In this document: one piece after another, positions 15,413 to 23,343 of the stretch
Position numbering within the stretch: the first letter of the stretch is position 1
Layout of the letters: the number at the start of each line of letters is the position of its first letter
Assembly: GCF_000226975.2 (NCBI RefSeq)
Contig: NZ_CP019285.1
Span: 2,976,001-3,040,000 of the forward strand
Direction of reading: 5' to 3'
DNA: 64,000 nt
Source of the DNA: Halobiforma lacisalsi AJ5
GTDB lineage: Archaea > Halobacteriota > Halobacteria > Halobacteriales > Natrialbaceae
Program-made: the position numbers and the translations under genes
Notes under the pieces: model-generated
Databases searched by the model: none
Seen by the model: the letters and a program-made list of their open reading frames with translations, nothing else
Told to the model about the DNA's origin: nothing

Positions 15413-17767
15413 TTAGTGTAGTTCCCCGACGAAGGCCGTCGCGAGCGTCTCGAGCGCGTTCCGCAGGTGATAGTGGAAGGTCGTCTCGGAGATGTCCATC
15501 GAGTCGGCGATGTCGCCCGCAGTGCTCCGACGCGGCCACTCGAAGTAGCCGGCGTGGTAGGCGCGCTGTAGCGCTTCCTGCTGTCGGTCGGTCAGTCGGT
15601 CCGCGATCGACTGGCGGATCTCGATCGGCTTCTGGACGGGCCGATCGAATTCCCGCTGGGCGACCAGCGTCGACTTCGGGTACGCGGTCTGTAGCCGATC
15701 GGACAGCTGTCGGATGTCGGTCGTCTGCGGCGCTTCGATACAGAACCGCCCCCGGCCGTCGTCGGCGTATCCCGAGGTGAGCATCGCCCCGTGTTCTGCG
15801 AGTTCGGTGACCGCCGGGCCGTTCATCGCGAACTCGAGCAGTCCGGTCTCGCCTTCGTCGGCGACGACCCGCGCTCGCTCCACGTCCGGATCCGCCGTCG
15901 CGACCTCGCGGACGGCCGCCGGCTCGGCGCCGTCGACGGTGAGGTACACGCTCCACGTCCCCGACGCCGACTCGACGTAGCCGGTGATGTCGATTTCACA
16001 CGCGAGGCGATCGGACGCCCGGACGAACACCAGCCCGGAGTCGGTGACCTCGAACTCGAGTTCGACGATCGTGTCCGCAAACAGGAGCGCGTGCTCCTCG
16101 ATGGCGTTGATGGCGAAGCCGACAGCCTCGCCGAGAACCTCGAACCCGCTTTGCTCGCGCCGGCTGAACGCGAGCGGACGAGTCGCGTAGACGGCCAGGA
16201 TGCCGTACGTCCGGTCGCCGTGGACCAGCGGCACCGCGGCGGCGGACTCGACGCCGCGCTCGAGGGCCGCGTCACGCCACGGTTCGAACGTCGGATCGGT
16301 CCGGATGTTCTGGCTCACCTGGACCTCGCCGCTTCGGAAGGCGCGGCCGGCCGGCCCCTGCCCGGTCTCCTCCCCCGCGGTCGTGACCGTCACGGTCTCG
16401 ACGTACCCTTCGTCGATTCCGGCGTTGGCACGGGGAACGATCCGCTGCCCGCCCGTTTCGGGCGCACCGATCCAGGCGAACTGGTAGAGATCGGAGGTGG
16501 CCAGTCGATCGCAGACCGTCTGTTCGATCTCGGTCCGCGTCGGCGACGCGAACAGGTCACGGGTGATCTCGAGGAGGAGTTCGTTGATCCGGTTGAGCGT
16601 CTCGAGTTCGTCGCGCTGGCGCTCGAGTTGCCGTTCGCGTCGTCTGCGCTCCGAGATGTCGATGGCCATCAGGATCGCACCCTCGAACTCGTCGTCCCGG
16701 TACAGCGGGACGCCACGCCCGGTGAAGTACGCTTCCTTGCCGTAGATGGATTCGAACGGGAACTCGAACTCGATCGTCTCGCCGTCTTTGAGCCGCGTAA
16801 AGAGGTCGGCCTGCCCGGTCTCGGCGATCGACGGCAGGTCACGAATATCCGTGCCGATCGCCTCCGACTCCTGTTCGTTCTCGGGGAGGCCGATGATCTC
16901 TTCGGCCCGCTGGTTCTCGTACGTGATCCGCAGTTCGTCGTCGAGGCGGAACATCCCGAACGGTGCGTTCTCGACCAGTTCCTCGTTGAACCGTCGGGTG
17001 GTTCGGAGTTGCCGTTCGCGTTCCGTCCGGTCGGTGACATCGCGTGCGACACCACACCGATAGATCCGGCCCGTCTCGCGGTCCTCGAACGTCGTTCCGC
17101 GGAACTCGTGGGGGACTCGCTCGCCGTCTTTCGTGACGAGGTCGACCTGCCGGTCGCCGAGTTGGTCGAGGCAGCCGCCGGCGTCGGATCCGGAACCCGA
17201 ATCGGAACCCCGTTCGCGTTCTTCCGGCGCGATCAGTTCCGCCGGCTCGAGTCCGGCGATCTCCGAATCCGTGTAGCCGGTCACCTCGCGGAGCGTTGCG
17301 TTCCAGAGAACCGCATCACCGTCCTCGTCGAAGACGTAAACGATGTCCTCGACCGCGTCGAACGCGCGCTCGAGCAATCGAGTGTGCTCTCGCGCGTCCC
17401 GTCCTGTCCGTTCCTCACCCGCGGCCTCGCGCGCGGTACAAACGTACTGATCGTCGGTCAATCGGGCGATCGACAGTTCGTGCGAAACCGTGGTTCCGTC
17501 CCGTCGCCGGCCAGTGATCGTCCCCCGCCAGTACCCCTCTGATCGACACGACGGGAGGATCTCCCGTTCCAGTCGGGATCGCTCGTCCTCCGCGAGACGG
17601 CGATCCCACGGTTCGCCGACCAGGTCGTCCGGACGCGAAAACCCGTATAGATCGGCGTACGCCGCGTTGACTGCCCCGTGTCGTTCGCCGTCGACGATGG
17701 CTATCGCGTCCGTCGACGCGGTCGACACTCGCTCCCGCTCCCGTATAGCCCCGGCTCCGTCACCCAT
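15413..17767 (-). CDS. PAS/GAF sensor with bacterio-opsin-activator HTH (Bat-like, HTH_10) regulator
   Basis: The 784-residue protein from the ATG at 17767 has an N-terminal PAS (~15-110), a second PAS (~120-245), a third PAS (~260-380; RFNEELVENAPFGMFRLDDELRITYENQ), a GAF domain (~400-555) and the bacterioopsin-activator region ending in HTH_10 (~730-784: LTDRQQEALQRAYHAGYFEWPRRSTAGDIADSMDIS). It has no transmembrane helix, so it senses inside the cell. Bat-type regulators respond to redox, light or oxygen and switch on nearby genes. It sits between the copper-protein gene and the GYD gene, and is the obvious candidate to read the shared CTAG motif. Confidence 0.88.
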   Translation of the reverse strand: MGDGAGAIRERERVSTASTDAIAIVDGERHGAVNAAYADLYGFSRPDDLVGEPWDRRLAEDERSRLEREILPSCRSEGYWRGTITGRRRDGTTVSHELSIARLTDDQYVCTAREAAGEERTGRDAREHTRLLERAFDAVEDIVYVFDEDGDAVLWNATLREVTGYTDSEIAGLEPAELIAPEERERGSDSGSGSDAGGCLDQLGDRQVDLVTKDGERVPHEFRGTTFEDRETGRIYRCGVARDVTDRTERERQLRTTRRFNEELVENAPFGMFRLDDELRITYENQRAEEIIGLPENEQESEAIGTDIRDLPSIAETGQADLFTRLKDGETIEFEFPFESIYGKEAYFTGRGVPLYRDDEFEGAILMAIDISERRRRERQLERQRDELETLNRINELLLEITRDLFASPTRTEIEQTVCDRLATSDLYQFAWIGAPETGGQRIVPRANAGIDEGYVETVTVTTAGEETGQGPAGRAFRSGEVQVSQNIRTDPTFEPWRDAALERGVESAAAVPLVHGDRTYGILAVYATRPLAFSRREQSGFEVLGEAVGFAINAIEEHALLFADTIVELEFEVTDSGLVFVRASDRLACEIDITGYVESASGTWSVYLTVDGAEPAAVREVATADPDVERARVVADEGETGLLEFAMNGPAVTELAEHGAMLTSGYADDGRGRFCIEAPQTTDIRQLSDRLQTAYPKSTLVAQREFDRPVQKPIEIRQSIADRLTDRQQEALQRAYHAGYFEWPRRSTAGDIADSMDISETTFHYHLRNALETLATAFVGELH

Positions 17768-17864
17768 AGTATGACATCCCCTAGCAAACAACTTAATGCC
17801 CGAGCCCCGCCGATCCCCGGCCTCGAGAGCTCCCAACACGGCGGTACGTGATCGACCGGGGCGG

Positions 17865-18164
17865 CTACTGTTCGGGCAGTCCCTCGATGACCTCCCGGTA
17901 CTCGTCCTCCGGGAAGGCCTTCAGCGTCTCGCTGCTTATTGCCCCCGCTCGCGTGACGGTGAGCACGAGCTGGGCAGCGGTTTCGTCGTCCGGAGCCTCG
18001 ATGACGGCCACGGCGTCGTACTCTCCGAACGTCAGATAGAACTGGTCGACCGTACTGTCCATCGATTCGGCCAGTTCCCTCGCGTTGGCGAGCCGATCCG
18101 GACTCTCGTCGATGTTCTGGATCCCCTGTTCCGTGTACTCCAGCAGGCTGATGTAGGTCGGCAT
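17865..18164 (-). CDS. GYD-domain protein
   Basis: About 99 residues starting MPTYISLLEYTEQGIQNIDESP, the standard start of GYD-domain (PF08734) proteins, so the ATG at 18164 is preferred over the one at 18182. The name-giving region is FGEYDAVAVIEAPDDETAAQL. The fold is a ferredoxin-like dimeric alpha/beta barrel; the function is unknown, although these genes often sit near redox regulators. The upstream copy E of the CTAG motif lies directly in front. Confidence 0.88.
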   Translation of the reverse strand: MPTYISLLEYTEQGIQNIDESPDRLANARELAESMDSTVDQFYLTFGEYDAVAVIEAPDDETAAQLVLTVTRAGAISSETLKAFPEDEYREVIEGLPEQ

Positions 18165-18187
18165 GGGCTCGTTTAGGTCCATATTGA

Positions 18188-18217
18188 CCGAAAAACACCC
18201 CTCAAACTATCTCTAGG
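18188..18217 (-). promoter_or_regulatory. Shared CTAG motif, copy E (upstream of GYD gene)
   Basis: On the minus strand CCTAGAGATAGTTTGAGGGG followed by TGTTTTTCGG. It aligns with copy D over about 30 bases. If translation began at the ATG at 18182, the ATAGTTT core would sit near -25, so the element may include the TATA box. Confidence 0.5.
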
Positions 18218-18357
18218 CGGGGATCCCGTCGTTCTCGAGTCCCGCCTCTGAGGCGGAGCGGAGAGACGAACGACGAACGCTCGTTCGACCGTGATCGGGT
18301 TAACTCGACCAGGCTCTGGAAACCGGTCGCTCACGGATCAACTCGCGACAGAAGTAG

Positions 18358-18432
18358 TGGGTTGGGGCAGATTTGAACTGCCGACCTCCTCCATGTCAAG
18401 GAGGTGTCATAACCAGACTAGACCACCAACCC
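18358..18432 (-). tRNA. tRNA-Val (anticodon GAC)
   Basis: The minus strand folds into a cloverleaf: acceptor GGGTTGG/CCAACCC, anticodon stem CCTCC/GGAGG with loop TTGACAT (anticodon GAC, reading GUC and GUU), T-stem GGCAG/CTGCC with loop TTCAAAT, discriminator A. No intron is present and the CCA end is not encoded. It stands alone 180 bp upstream of trpD on the opposite strand. Confidence 0.95.
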
Positions 18433-18568
18433 GCCTGGTTTTCTCCGTGGCGCGTCGCGCCACGTTGTCTGCACTCATTCGTTGCCGGCCACCATAATTG
18501 AAGGTTTCGAATCGGTCGCCGTACGCGAGGGATCACCACGGGAGGCTCCACCGGCACGCTTAAGTCCA

Positions 18569-18604
18569 TGTACTCATTTGGACATTACAAGACAACTACG
18601 TACA
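18569..18604. promoter_or_regulatory. Candidate trp-operon control region (TGTAC / GTACA half-sites)
   Basis: Upstream of trpD there is TGTAC at 18569-18573 and GTACA at 18600-18604, 31 bp apart start to start, about three helical turns. They resemble the TGTACA boxes bound by the archaeal repressor TrpY. GTCCA … TGGAC (18564-18583) also forms an inverted repeat. The ATG of trpD is only 13 bases beyond the second box. Similarity is by eye and the regulator is unknown. Confidence 0.3.
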
Positions 18605-18616
18605 TTGGTGTTCACT

Positions 18617-19651
18617 ATGCAGGATTACGTCGAACGCGTCACCGAAGGAGAGGATCTCACTCAGGCGGAGGCTCGAGCGGCCTCGAGCGCGGTGTTCGAG
18701 GACGCGACGGAGGCACAGATCGGCGCGTTGCTCGCCGCGCTCCGAGCGAAAGGCGAGACCGAAGCCGAGATCGCCGGCTTCGCGGAGGGGATGCGCGAGG
18801 CGGCGCGGACGATCACGCCGGACCGCGAGCCGCTGGTCGACACCTGTGGCACGGGCGGAGACGACTACGACACGATCAACGTCTCGACGACGAGTGCGGT
18901 CGTCGCCGCCGGAGCCGGCGTCCCCGTCGCGAAACACGGGAACTACTCGGTGTCGTCCTCGTCGGGCAGCGCGGACGTCCTCGAGGTCGCGGGCGTCGAC
19001 GTCGAGGCCGAGCCGCCGGCCGTCGAAGGGGCGATCGAGGACGACGGGATCGGCTTCATGCTTGCGCCCGTCTTCCACCCCGCGATGAAGGCCGTGATCG
19101 GTCCGCGCAAGGAACTGGGTATGCGGACGATCTTCAACGTGCTCGGCCCGCTGACCAACCCCGCGGGTGCGGACGCCCAGGTCGTCGGCGTCTACGATCC
19201 GGACCTCGTCCCCGTACTCGCGGACGCCCTCGCGCGAATGGACGTCGAGCGCGCGCTGGTCGTCCACGGCGCGGGCACCGACGAAATCGCGATCCACGGC
19301 GAGACGACCGTCGCGGAGGTCGACGGCGAGGACGTCGAGGAGTACACGCTCGAGCCCGCCGATCTCGGCCTCGAGGAACACGACATCGATGACATCGCCG
19401 GCGGCACCCCCGAGGAGAACGCCGACGACCTGCGGGGGATCGTCGACGGGACCGTCGACGGCGCGAAACGCGACGTCATCCTCGCCAACGCCGGCGCGGC
19501 GATCTACGTCGCCGGCGAGGCCGACACCCTCGAGGAGGGTGCCGAAATCGCGCTCGAGGCAATCGAATCGGGCGACGCCGCGGCCAAACTCGAGCAGTTG
19601 CGGGCGAGCCCGGAAGCGGACGCGGAACCGGAACCGCGGGAGGCCCGATGA
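18617..19651 (+). CDS. trpD: Anthranilate phosphoribosyltransferase TrpD
   Basis: This 344-residue protein is a complete TrpD, catalysing the transfer of phosphoribose from PRPP to anthranilate in tryptophan synthesis. Visible motifs are DTCGTGGDDYDTINVST (the PRPP loop GTGGD), KHGNYSVSSSSGSADVLE, and FNVLGPLTNPAGADAQVVGVY. The start at 18617 is taken because MQDYVERVTEGEDLTQAEA matches the family; the open frame further upstream is noise. It opens a four-gene operon, overlapping trpF by four bases (ATGA). Confidence 0.95.
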   Translation: MQDYVERVTEGEDLTQAEARAASSAVFEDATEAQIGALLAALRAKGETEAEIAGFAEGMREAARTITPDREPLVDTCGTGGDDYDTINVSTTSAVVAAGAGVPVAKHGNYSVSSSSGSADVLEVAGVDVEAEPPAVEGAIEDDGIGFMLAPVFHPAMKAVIGPRKELGMRTIFNVLGPLTNPAGADAQVVGVYDPDLVPVLADALARMDVERALVVHGAGTDEIAIHGETTVAEVDGEDVEEYTLEPADLGLEEHDIDDIAGGTPEENADDLRGIVDGTVDGAKRDVILANAGAAIYVAGEADTLEEGAEIALEAIESGDAAAKLEQLRASPEADAEPEPREAR

Positions 19652-20337
19652 CGATGCCGCCGGCGCGCGACGGTCGTACCCGGACGCGCACCAAAATCTG
19701 CGGGCTGACGAACGTCCCGGACCTCGAGACCGCCGTCGAGGCCGGCGCGGACGCGGTCGGAGTGGTCTGTGACGTCCCCGTCGAGACGCCCCGGGAGGTC
19801 TCGGTCGAACGCGCGAAGCGGCTCGTCGATGCGGCCCCGCCGTTCGTGACCGCGGTACTCGTGACGATGCCCGACGATCCCGGAGCCGCGATCGACCTCG
19901 TCGAGACGGTCGAACCCGACGCGGTTCAGCTCCACGGCGGGTTCGCCGCGGGTGATCTGGGCTACCTGCGTTCGCGGGTCGACGCGTCCGTTCTGTACGC
20001 GGTCGACGCCGACGAACCGGACGCCGCGAGCACCTACGACGACGTCGTCGACGCCCTGGTCGTCGACTCCGCTGACGAGGACGGCGGCGGCGGGACCGGC
20101 GAGACCCACGACTGGGATCGGACCCGAGAAGCGGCCGCGGACCTCGAGTCGCCGCTAATCCTCGCGGGCGGGCTTGAGCCGGACAACGTCGCCGCAGCCG
20201 TCCGGACGGTCGACCCGTTCGCGGTCGACGTCGCGAGCGGCGTCGAGGCTGCAGGTGGAAAAAAGGACGCCGACGCCGTCCGCTCGTTCGTCGAGCGCGC
20301 AGCGAACGCGACCGCCGATCGGAGGGTCGAGCCCTAG
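19648..20337 (+). CDS. trpF: Phosphoribosylanthranilate isomerase TrpF
   Basis: A 229-residue (beta/alpha)8-barrel enzyme for the third step of tryptophan synthesis. The start motif TKICGLTNVPDLETAVEAGADAVGVV carries the catalytic Cys, DAVQLHGG follows, and LILAGGLEPDNVAAAV with VASGVEAAGGKKDADAV forms the phosphate site. The first ATG (19648) overlaps trpD by ATGA; an ATG two codons later could also be used. An Asp/Gly-rich insert at ~145-155 is a haloarchaeal loop. It ends one base before the trpE ATG. Confidence 0.94.
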   Translation: MTMPPARDGRTRTRTKICGLTNVPDLETAVEAGADAVGVVCDVPVETPREVSVERAKRLVDAAPPFVTAVLVTMPDDPGAAIDLVETVEPDAVQLHGGFAAGDLGYLRSRVDASVLYAVDADEPDAASTYDDVVDALVVDSADEDGGGGTGETHDWDRTREAAADLESPLILAGGLEPDNVAAAVRTVDPFAVDVASGVEAAGGKKDADAVRSFVERAANATADRRVEP

Positions 20338-20338
20338 C

Positions 20339-22069
20339 ATGTCGGTCGACTTCGATCTGGGTCGCGAGGAGTTCGTGGAGTACGCCGCCTCTGAGGACGA
20401 AGGCGGGAACGAAGACGACAACCGTCCCGTCGTCGTCCGCACCGTCGCCACCCTCGAGGTCGAGACGACCCCCCTGTCGGCCTACGCCGCGTTGACCGGG
20501 CGTACGCCGGGCAGCGACCGCGACCGGTCGCCCTACGCGTTCCTGCTGGAGAGCGCGGAAAAGACTGCCTCGAGCGATCCGGACGGCGCGTTCCGCCCGA
20601 GCACCGCTGGGGCCGAACGCCACGCACGGTTCTCCTACGTCGGGTACGATCCCGAGGCAGTCGTCACGGTCGAACCGGAGGGAACGAGCGTCGAGGCCCT
20701 GACCGAGGACGCACCCCTCGAGTCGATCGAGGTCGAGGGCGACGGCTCGGCCGACACCGTCGACGCGCTCCGGGCGGCCATGCCGGACGCACGACTCGAG
20801 AACGCGCCCGATCCGGGCCGCGATCGACAGCACCTCACCGGCGGCCTGGTCGGCTTTCTCGCCTACGACGCGGTCTACGACCTCTGGCTCGAGGAGGTCG
20901 GCGTCGAGCGGCCGGACTCCCGGTTCCCCGACGCGCAGTTCGTCCTGACGACGAAGACGCTCGCGTTCGACGAGCGCGAGGGGACGGTCTCGCTCGTCTG
21001 TACGCCGGTGCTCGAGGCCGACGACGACCCGGAGGAGGTCTACGACGAACTCCGCGCGGAGGCGGCCGCAGTCGCCGAGACGCTGCGGGCGGTCGGTGAC
21101 GAGCGGCCGGACGCCGGCGGGTTCGTCCGCGAGGACGAGGTCGCGGGGTCGAAAGCGGCCTACGAGGAGAGCGTCCGGGCGGCCAAAGAGCACGTCCTCG
21201 ACGGCGACATCTACCAGGGCGTCGTCTCCCGGAAGCGGGAGCTGTACGGGGACGTCGATCCGCTGGGGTTCTACGAGGCGATGCGCGAGGTCAACCCCTC
21301 GCCGTACATGTACCTGCTCGAGCACGACGACCTCACCGTGGTCGGAGCCAGCCCCGAGACGCTGGTCTCCGTGCGCGGGCGCGAAGTCATGTCGAACCCG
21401 ATCGCGGGGACCTGTGATCGGGGGACGAGCCCGGTCGAGGATCGCCGGCTCGCCGGCGAGATGCTTGCCGACGAGAAGGAACGCGCCGAACACACGATGC
21501 TGGTCGACCTGGCGCGCAACGACGTCCGCCGCGTCTCGGAGGCCGGCACGGTCCGGGTCGACGAGTTCATGAACGTCCTCAAGTACAGCCACGTCCAGCA
21601 CATCGAGTCGACGGTGACGGGAAAACTCGCCGCGGACGCGGATGCATTCGACGCGACGCGTGCCGCGTTCCCCGCCGGGACGCTCTCGGGCGCGCCGAAG
21701 ATCCGCGCGATGGAGATCATCGACGACCTCGAGTCCGAACCCCGCGGGCTGTACGGCGGGGGCGTCGGCTACTTCTCCTGGACGGGGGACGCGGATTTCG
21801 CGATCGTGATCCGGACTGCGACGGTCGAGGAGGGCGTAACGCTACCCGACGCGGACGGACGACAGAAACGGGAACGGGAACGGGAACGGGATCGCATCAC
21901 GGTCCAGGCCGGCGCCGGACTGGTGGCCGACAGCGACCCCGAAAGCGAGTACGAGGAGACCGAGAAGAAGATGGGCGGCGTCCTCGCCGCGCTCGAGCGG
22001 ATCGAGGAGGACGTCGAGGCGACGACCGAGACCGCCGATGCGCTCGAGACCCCGGAGGTGAGCCGATGA
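20339..22069 (+). CDS. trpE: Anthranilate synthase component I TrpE
   Basis: The 576-residue TrpE makes anthranilate from chorismate with ammonia from TrpG. C-terminal chorismate-binding motifs are complete: DIYQGVVSRKRE, PSPYMYLLEHDDLTVVGASPE, NPIAGTCDRGTSP, LVDLARNDVRRVSEAGTVRVDEFM and FPAGTLSGAPKIRAMEIID. The loop before RITVQAGAGLVADSDPESEYEE carries a run of RERERE encoded by a CGGGAA hexanucleotide repeat (~21869-21890), an unusual local expansion. The N-terminus has an acidic extension. It overlaps trpG by four bases. Confidence 0.95.
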   Translation: MSVDFDLGREEFVEYAASEDEGGNEDDNRPVVVRTVATLEVETTPLSAYAALTGRTPGSDRDRSPYAFLLESAEKTASSDPDGAFRPSTAGAERHARFSYVGYDPEAVVTVEPEGTSVEALTEDAPLESIEVEGDGSADTVDALRAAMPDARLENAPDPGRDRQHLTGGLVGFLAYDAVYDLWLEEVGVERPDSRFPDAQFVLTTKTLAFDEREGTVSLVCTPVLEADDDPEEVYDELRAEAAAVAETLRAVGDERPDAGGFVREDEVAGSKAAYEESVRAAKEHVLDGDIYQGVVSRKRELYGDVDPLGFYEAMREVNPSPYMYLLEHDDLTVVGASPETLVSVRGREVMSNPIAGTCDRGTSPVEDRRLAGEMLADEKERAEHTMLVDLARNDVRRVSEAGTVRVDEFMNVLKYSHVQHIESTVTGKLAADADAFDATRAAFPAGTLSGAPKIRAMEIIDDLESEPRGLYGGGVGYFSWTGDADFAIVIRTATVEEGVTLPDADGRQKRERERERDRITVQAGAGLVADSDPESEYEETEKKMGGVLAALERIEEDVEATTETADALETPEVSR

Positions 22070-22704
22070 CGGCGAACGCGACGGTCGACGAGACGGAACC
22101 CGCCGACGAACGCGCCGAAACGCGGCGCGTCCTGTTCGTCGACAACTACGACTCCTTTACCTACAACCTCGTGGAGTACGTCAGCCAGCAGCCGAACACC
22201 GAGACCGAGGTGCTGAAAAACACCGCCTCGCTCGAGGAGGTGCGCGCAGCCGATCCCGACGGGATCGTCGTCAGCCCCGGTCCCGGCCACCCGAAGAACG
22301 ACCGTGACGTCGGCGTCACGACCGACGTCCTCCGGGAGGTGAGCCCCGACGTCCCGACCCTGGGGGTCTGTCTCGGCCTCGAGGCGGCGGTCTACGAGTA
22401 CGGCGGGACCGTCGGGCGAGCCCCGGAACCGATCCACGGGAAGGCATCCGCGGTGGACCACGACGGCGAAGGCGTCTTCCGGGGACTGGAGCAGGGGTTC
22501 CGGGCCGGCCGATACCACTCGCTGGTCGCGACGGCGGTGCCGGACTGTTTCGAGGTGACGGCGACGGCCGAACACGGATCGGAGACGCTCGTGATGGGCG
22601 TACGCCACCGCGAGCACTCGATCGAAGCCGTCCAGTTCCACCCGGAGAGCGTGCTCACGGCCGTCGGACACGACGTGATCGAGAACTTCCTCACGCTGCT
22701 GTAA
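22066..22704 (+). CDS. trpG: Anthranilate synthase component II TrpG (glutamine amidotransferase)
   Basis: A 212-residue class I glutamine amidotransferase. The catalytic Cys is in LGVCLGLEAAVYEYGG, and the His and Glu pair is in SIEAVQFHPESVLT. It starts with an acidic N-terminal extension before RVLFVDNYDSFTYNLVEYV. It supplies ammonia to TrpE and completes the trpDFEG operon, the arrangement known in haloarchaea, where trpCBA lies elsewhere. It is not the glutamine amidotransferase of folate synthesis, judging by the operon. Confidence 0.94.
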   Translation: MTANATVDETEPADERAETRRVLFVDNYDSFTYNLVEYVSQQPNTETEVLKNTASLEEVRAADPDGIVVSPGPGHPKNDRDVGVTTDVLREVSPDVPTLGVCLGLEAAVYEYGGTVGRAPEPIHGKASAVDHDGEGVFRGLEQGFRAGRYHSLVATAVPDCFEVTATAEHGSETLVMGVRHREHSIEAVQFHPESVLTAVGHDVIENFLTLL

Positions 22705-22750
22705 GAGAAGAGGGACTGTGCCCCGATCGAGTTGCCGACTCCGCGTCCGT

Positions 22751-22939
22751 CTATCCCGAAACGCCGGGTAGCATCCCCAGCGTCCCGGTCGCATACAGCG
22801 CGGCGAGCACTATCGCGGCGACGATGCCGACGCGAACAGCCAGTTTGATCGCGATACGGATCGCGATGACGGCGACCGCGAAGGCCGCCAGCCCGGCCAA
22901 CACGAGGAGGACCGTCGATCCGGTAAATGGTTCGAACAT
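22751..22939 (-). CDS. Small membrane protein (62 residues)
   Basis: Starting at the ATG at 22939 (MFEPFTGSTVLLVLAGL), this short protein is nearly all hydrophobic, with two predicted helices at ~9-31 and ~33-52 and a short Gly/Leu tail. No family is recognised. It is convergent with trpG. Confidence 0.6.
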   Translation of the reverse strand: MFEPFTGSTVLLVLAGLAAFAVAVIAIRIAIKLAVRVGIVAAIVLAALYATGTLGMLPGVSG

Positions 22940-23343
22940 AGGCAACACCCCGTTCCGAAGGGACGTAATCTTTCTGGATATCGTGACAGACGCGAGCAAG
23001 CAACCGTCATCGAAACGAACGGGTAGAACTCTCGACTAGACCGAAAATCGTGGGAACGGCTTTCACTTTCAGTATGGTCTGAAAATCGTTAAGGCCTCCG
23101 CGCCCGTAGCCTCCGACAGGAGTCGACGCGACCGTTTCCGCGGTCGTCTCGGGGGGACAACCAGACCCAGTAGAGACGTCTGTGAAAAATAAATTGTATT
23201 AGTTCAATAAAAATGGGACAGCTAGGACAGCTTTATGGTGAATGCATGAATACCGAACCTTCGTCACGAATGATGAGAGCCAGGACCCGGACTGACGCCA
23301 GAATCGACACAGGCCGACCCGATAGCAGCGAGGTGAGCCACGC
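22940..23343. other. 404-bp intergenic and leader region of nrdJ
   Basis: No conserved gene is seen. The right half is A/T-rich (AATAAATT and CAATAAAAA at ~23189-23213), as expected for a promoter. Other signals are an inverted repeat TTTCAG-TATGGT-CTGAAA (23067-23084), two copies of GAAAATCGT (23043 and 23081), a direct repeat GGACAGCT-A-GGACAGCT (23216-23232), and a 33-codon frame from the ATG at 23246 that ends on the nrdJ start codon (GTGA overlap). I looked for a cobalamin riboswitch and saw no B12-box consensus. Confidence 0.5.

Noticed and set aside
18596-21601. A 1001-codon open frame on the minus strand
   Set aside because: Antisense to trpD, trpF and trpE, with an unnatural Arg/Val/Asp composition and no family motif.
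23040-23343. Cobalamin riboswitch upstream of nrdJ
   Set aside because: No B12-box consensus or matching pairing was seen; only generic repeats and a small hairpin.
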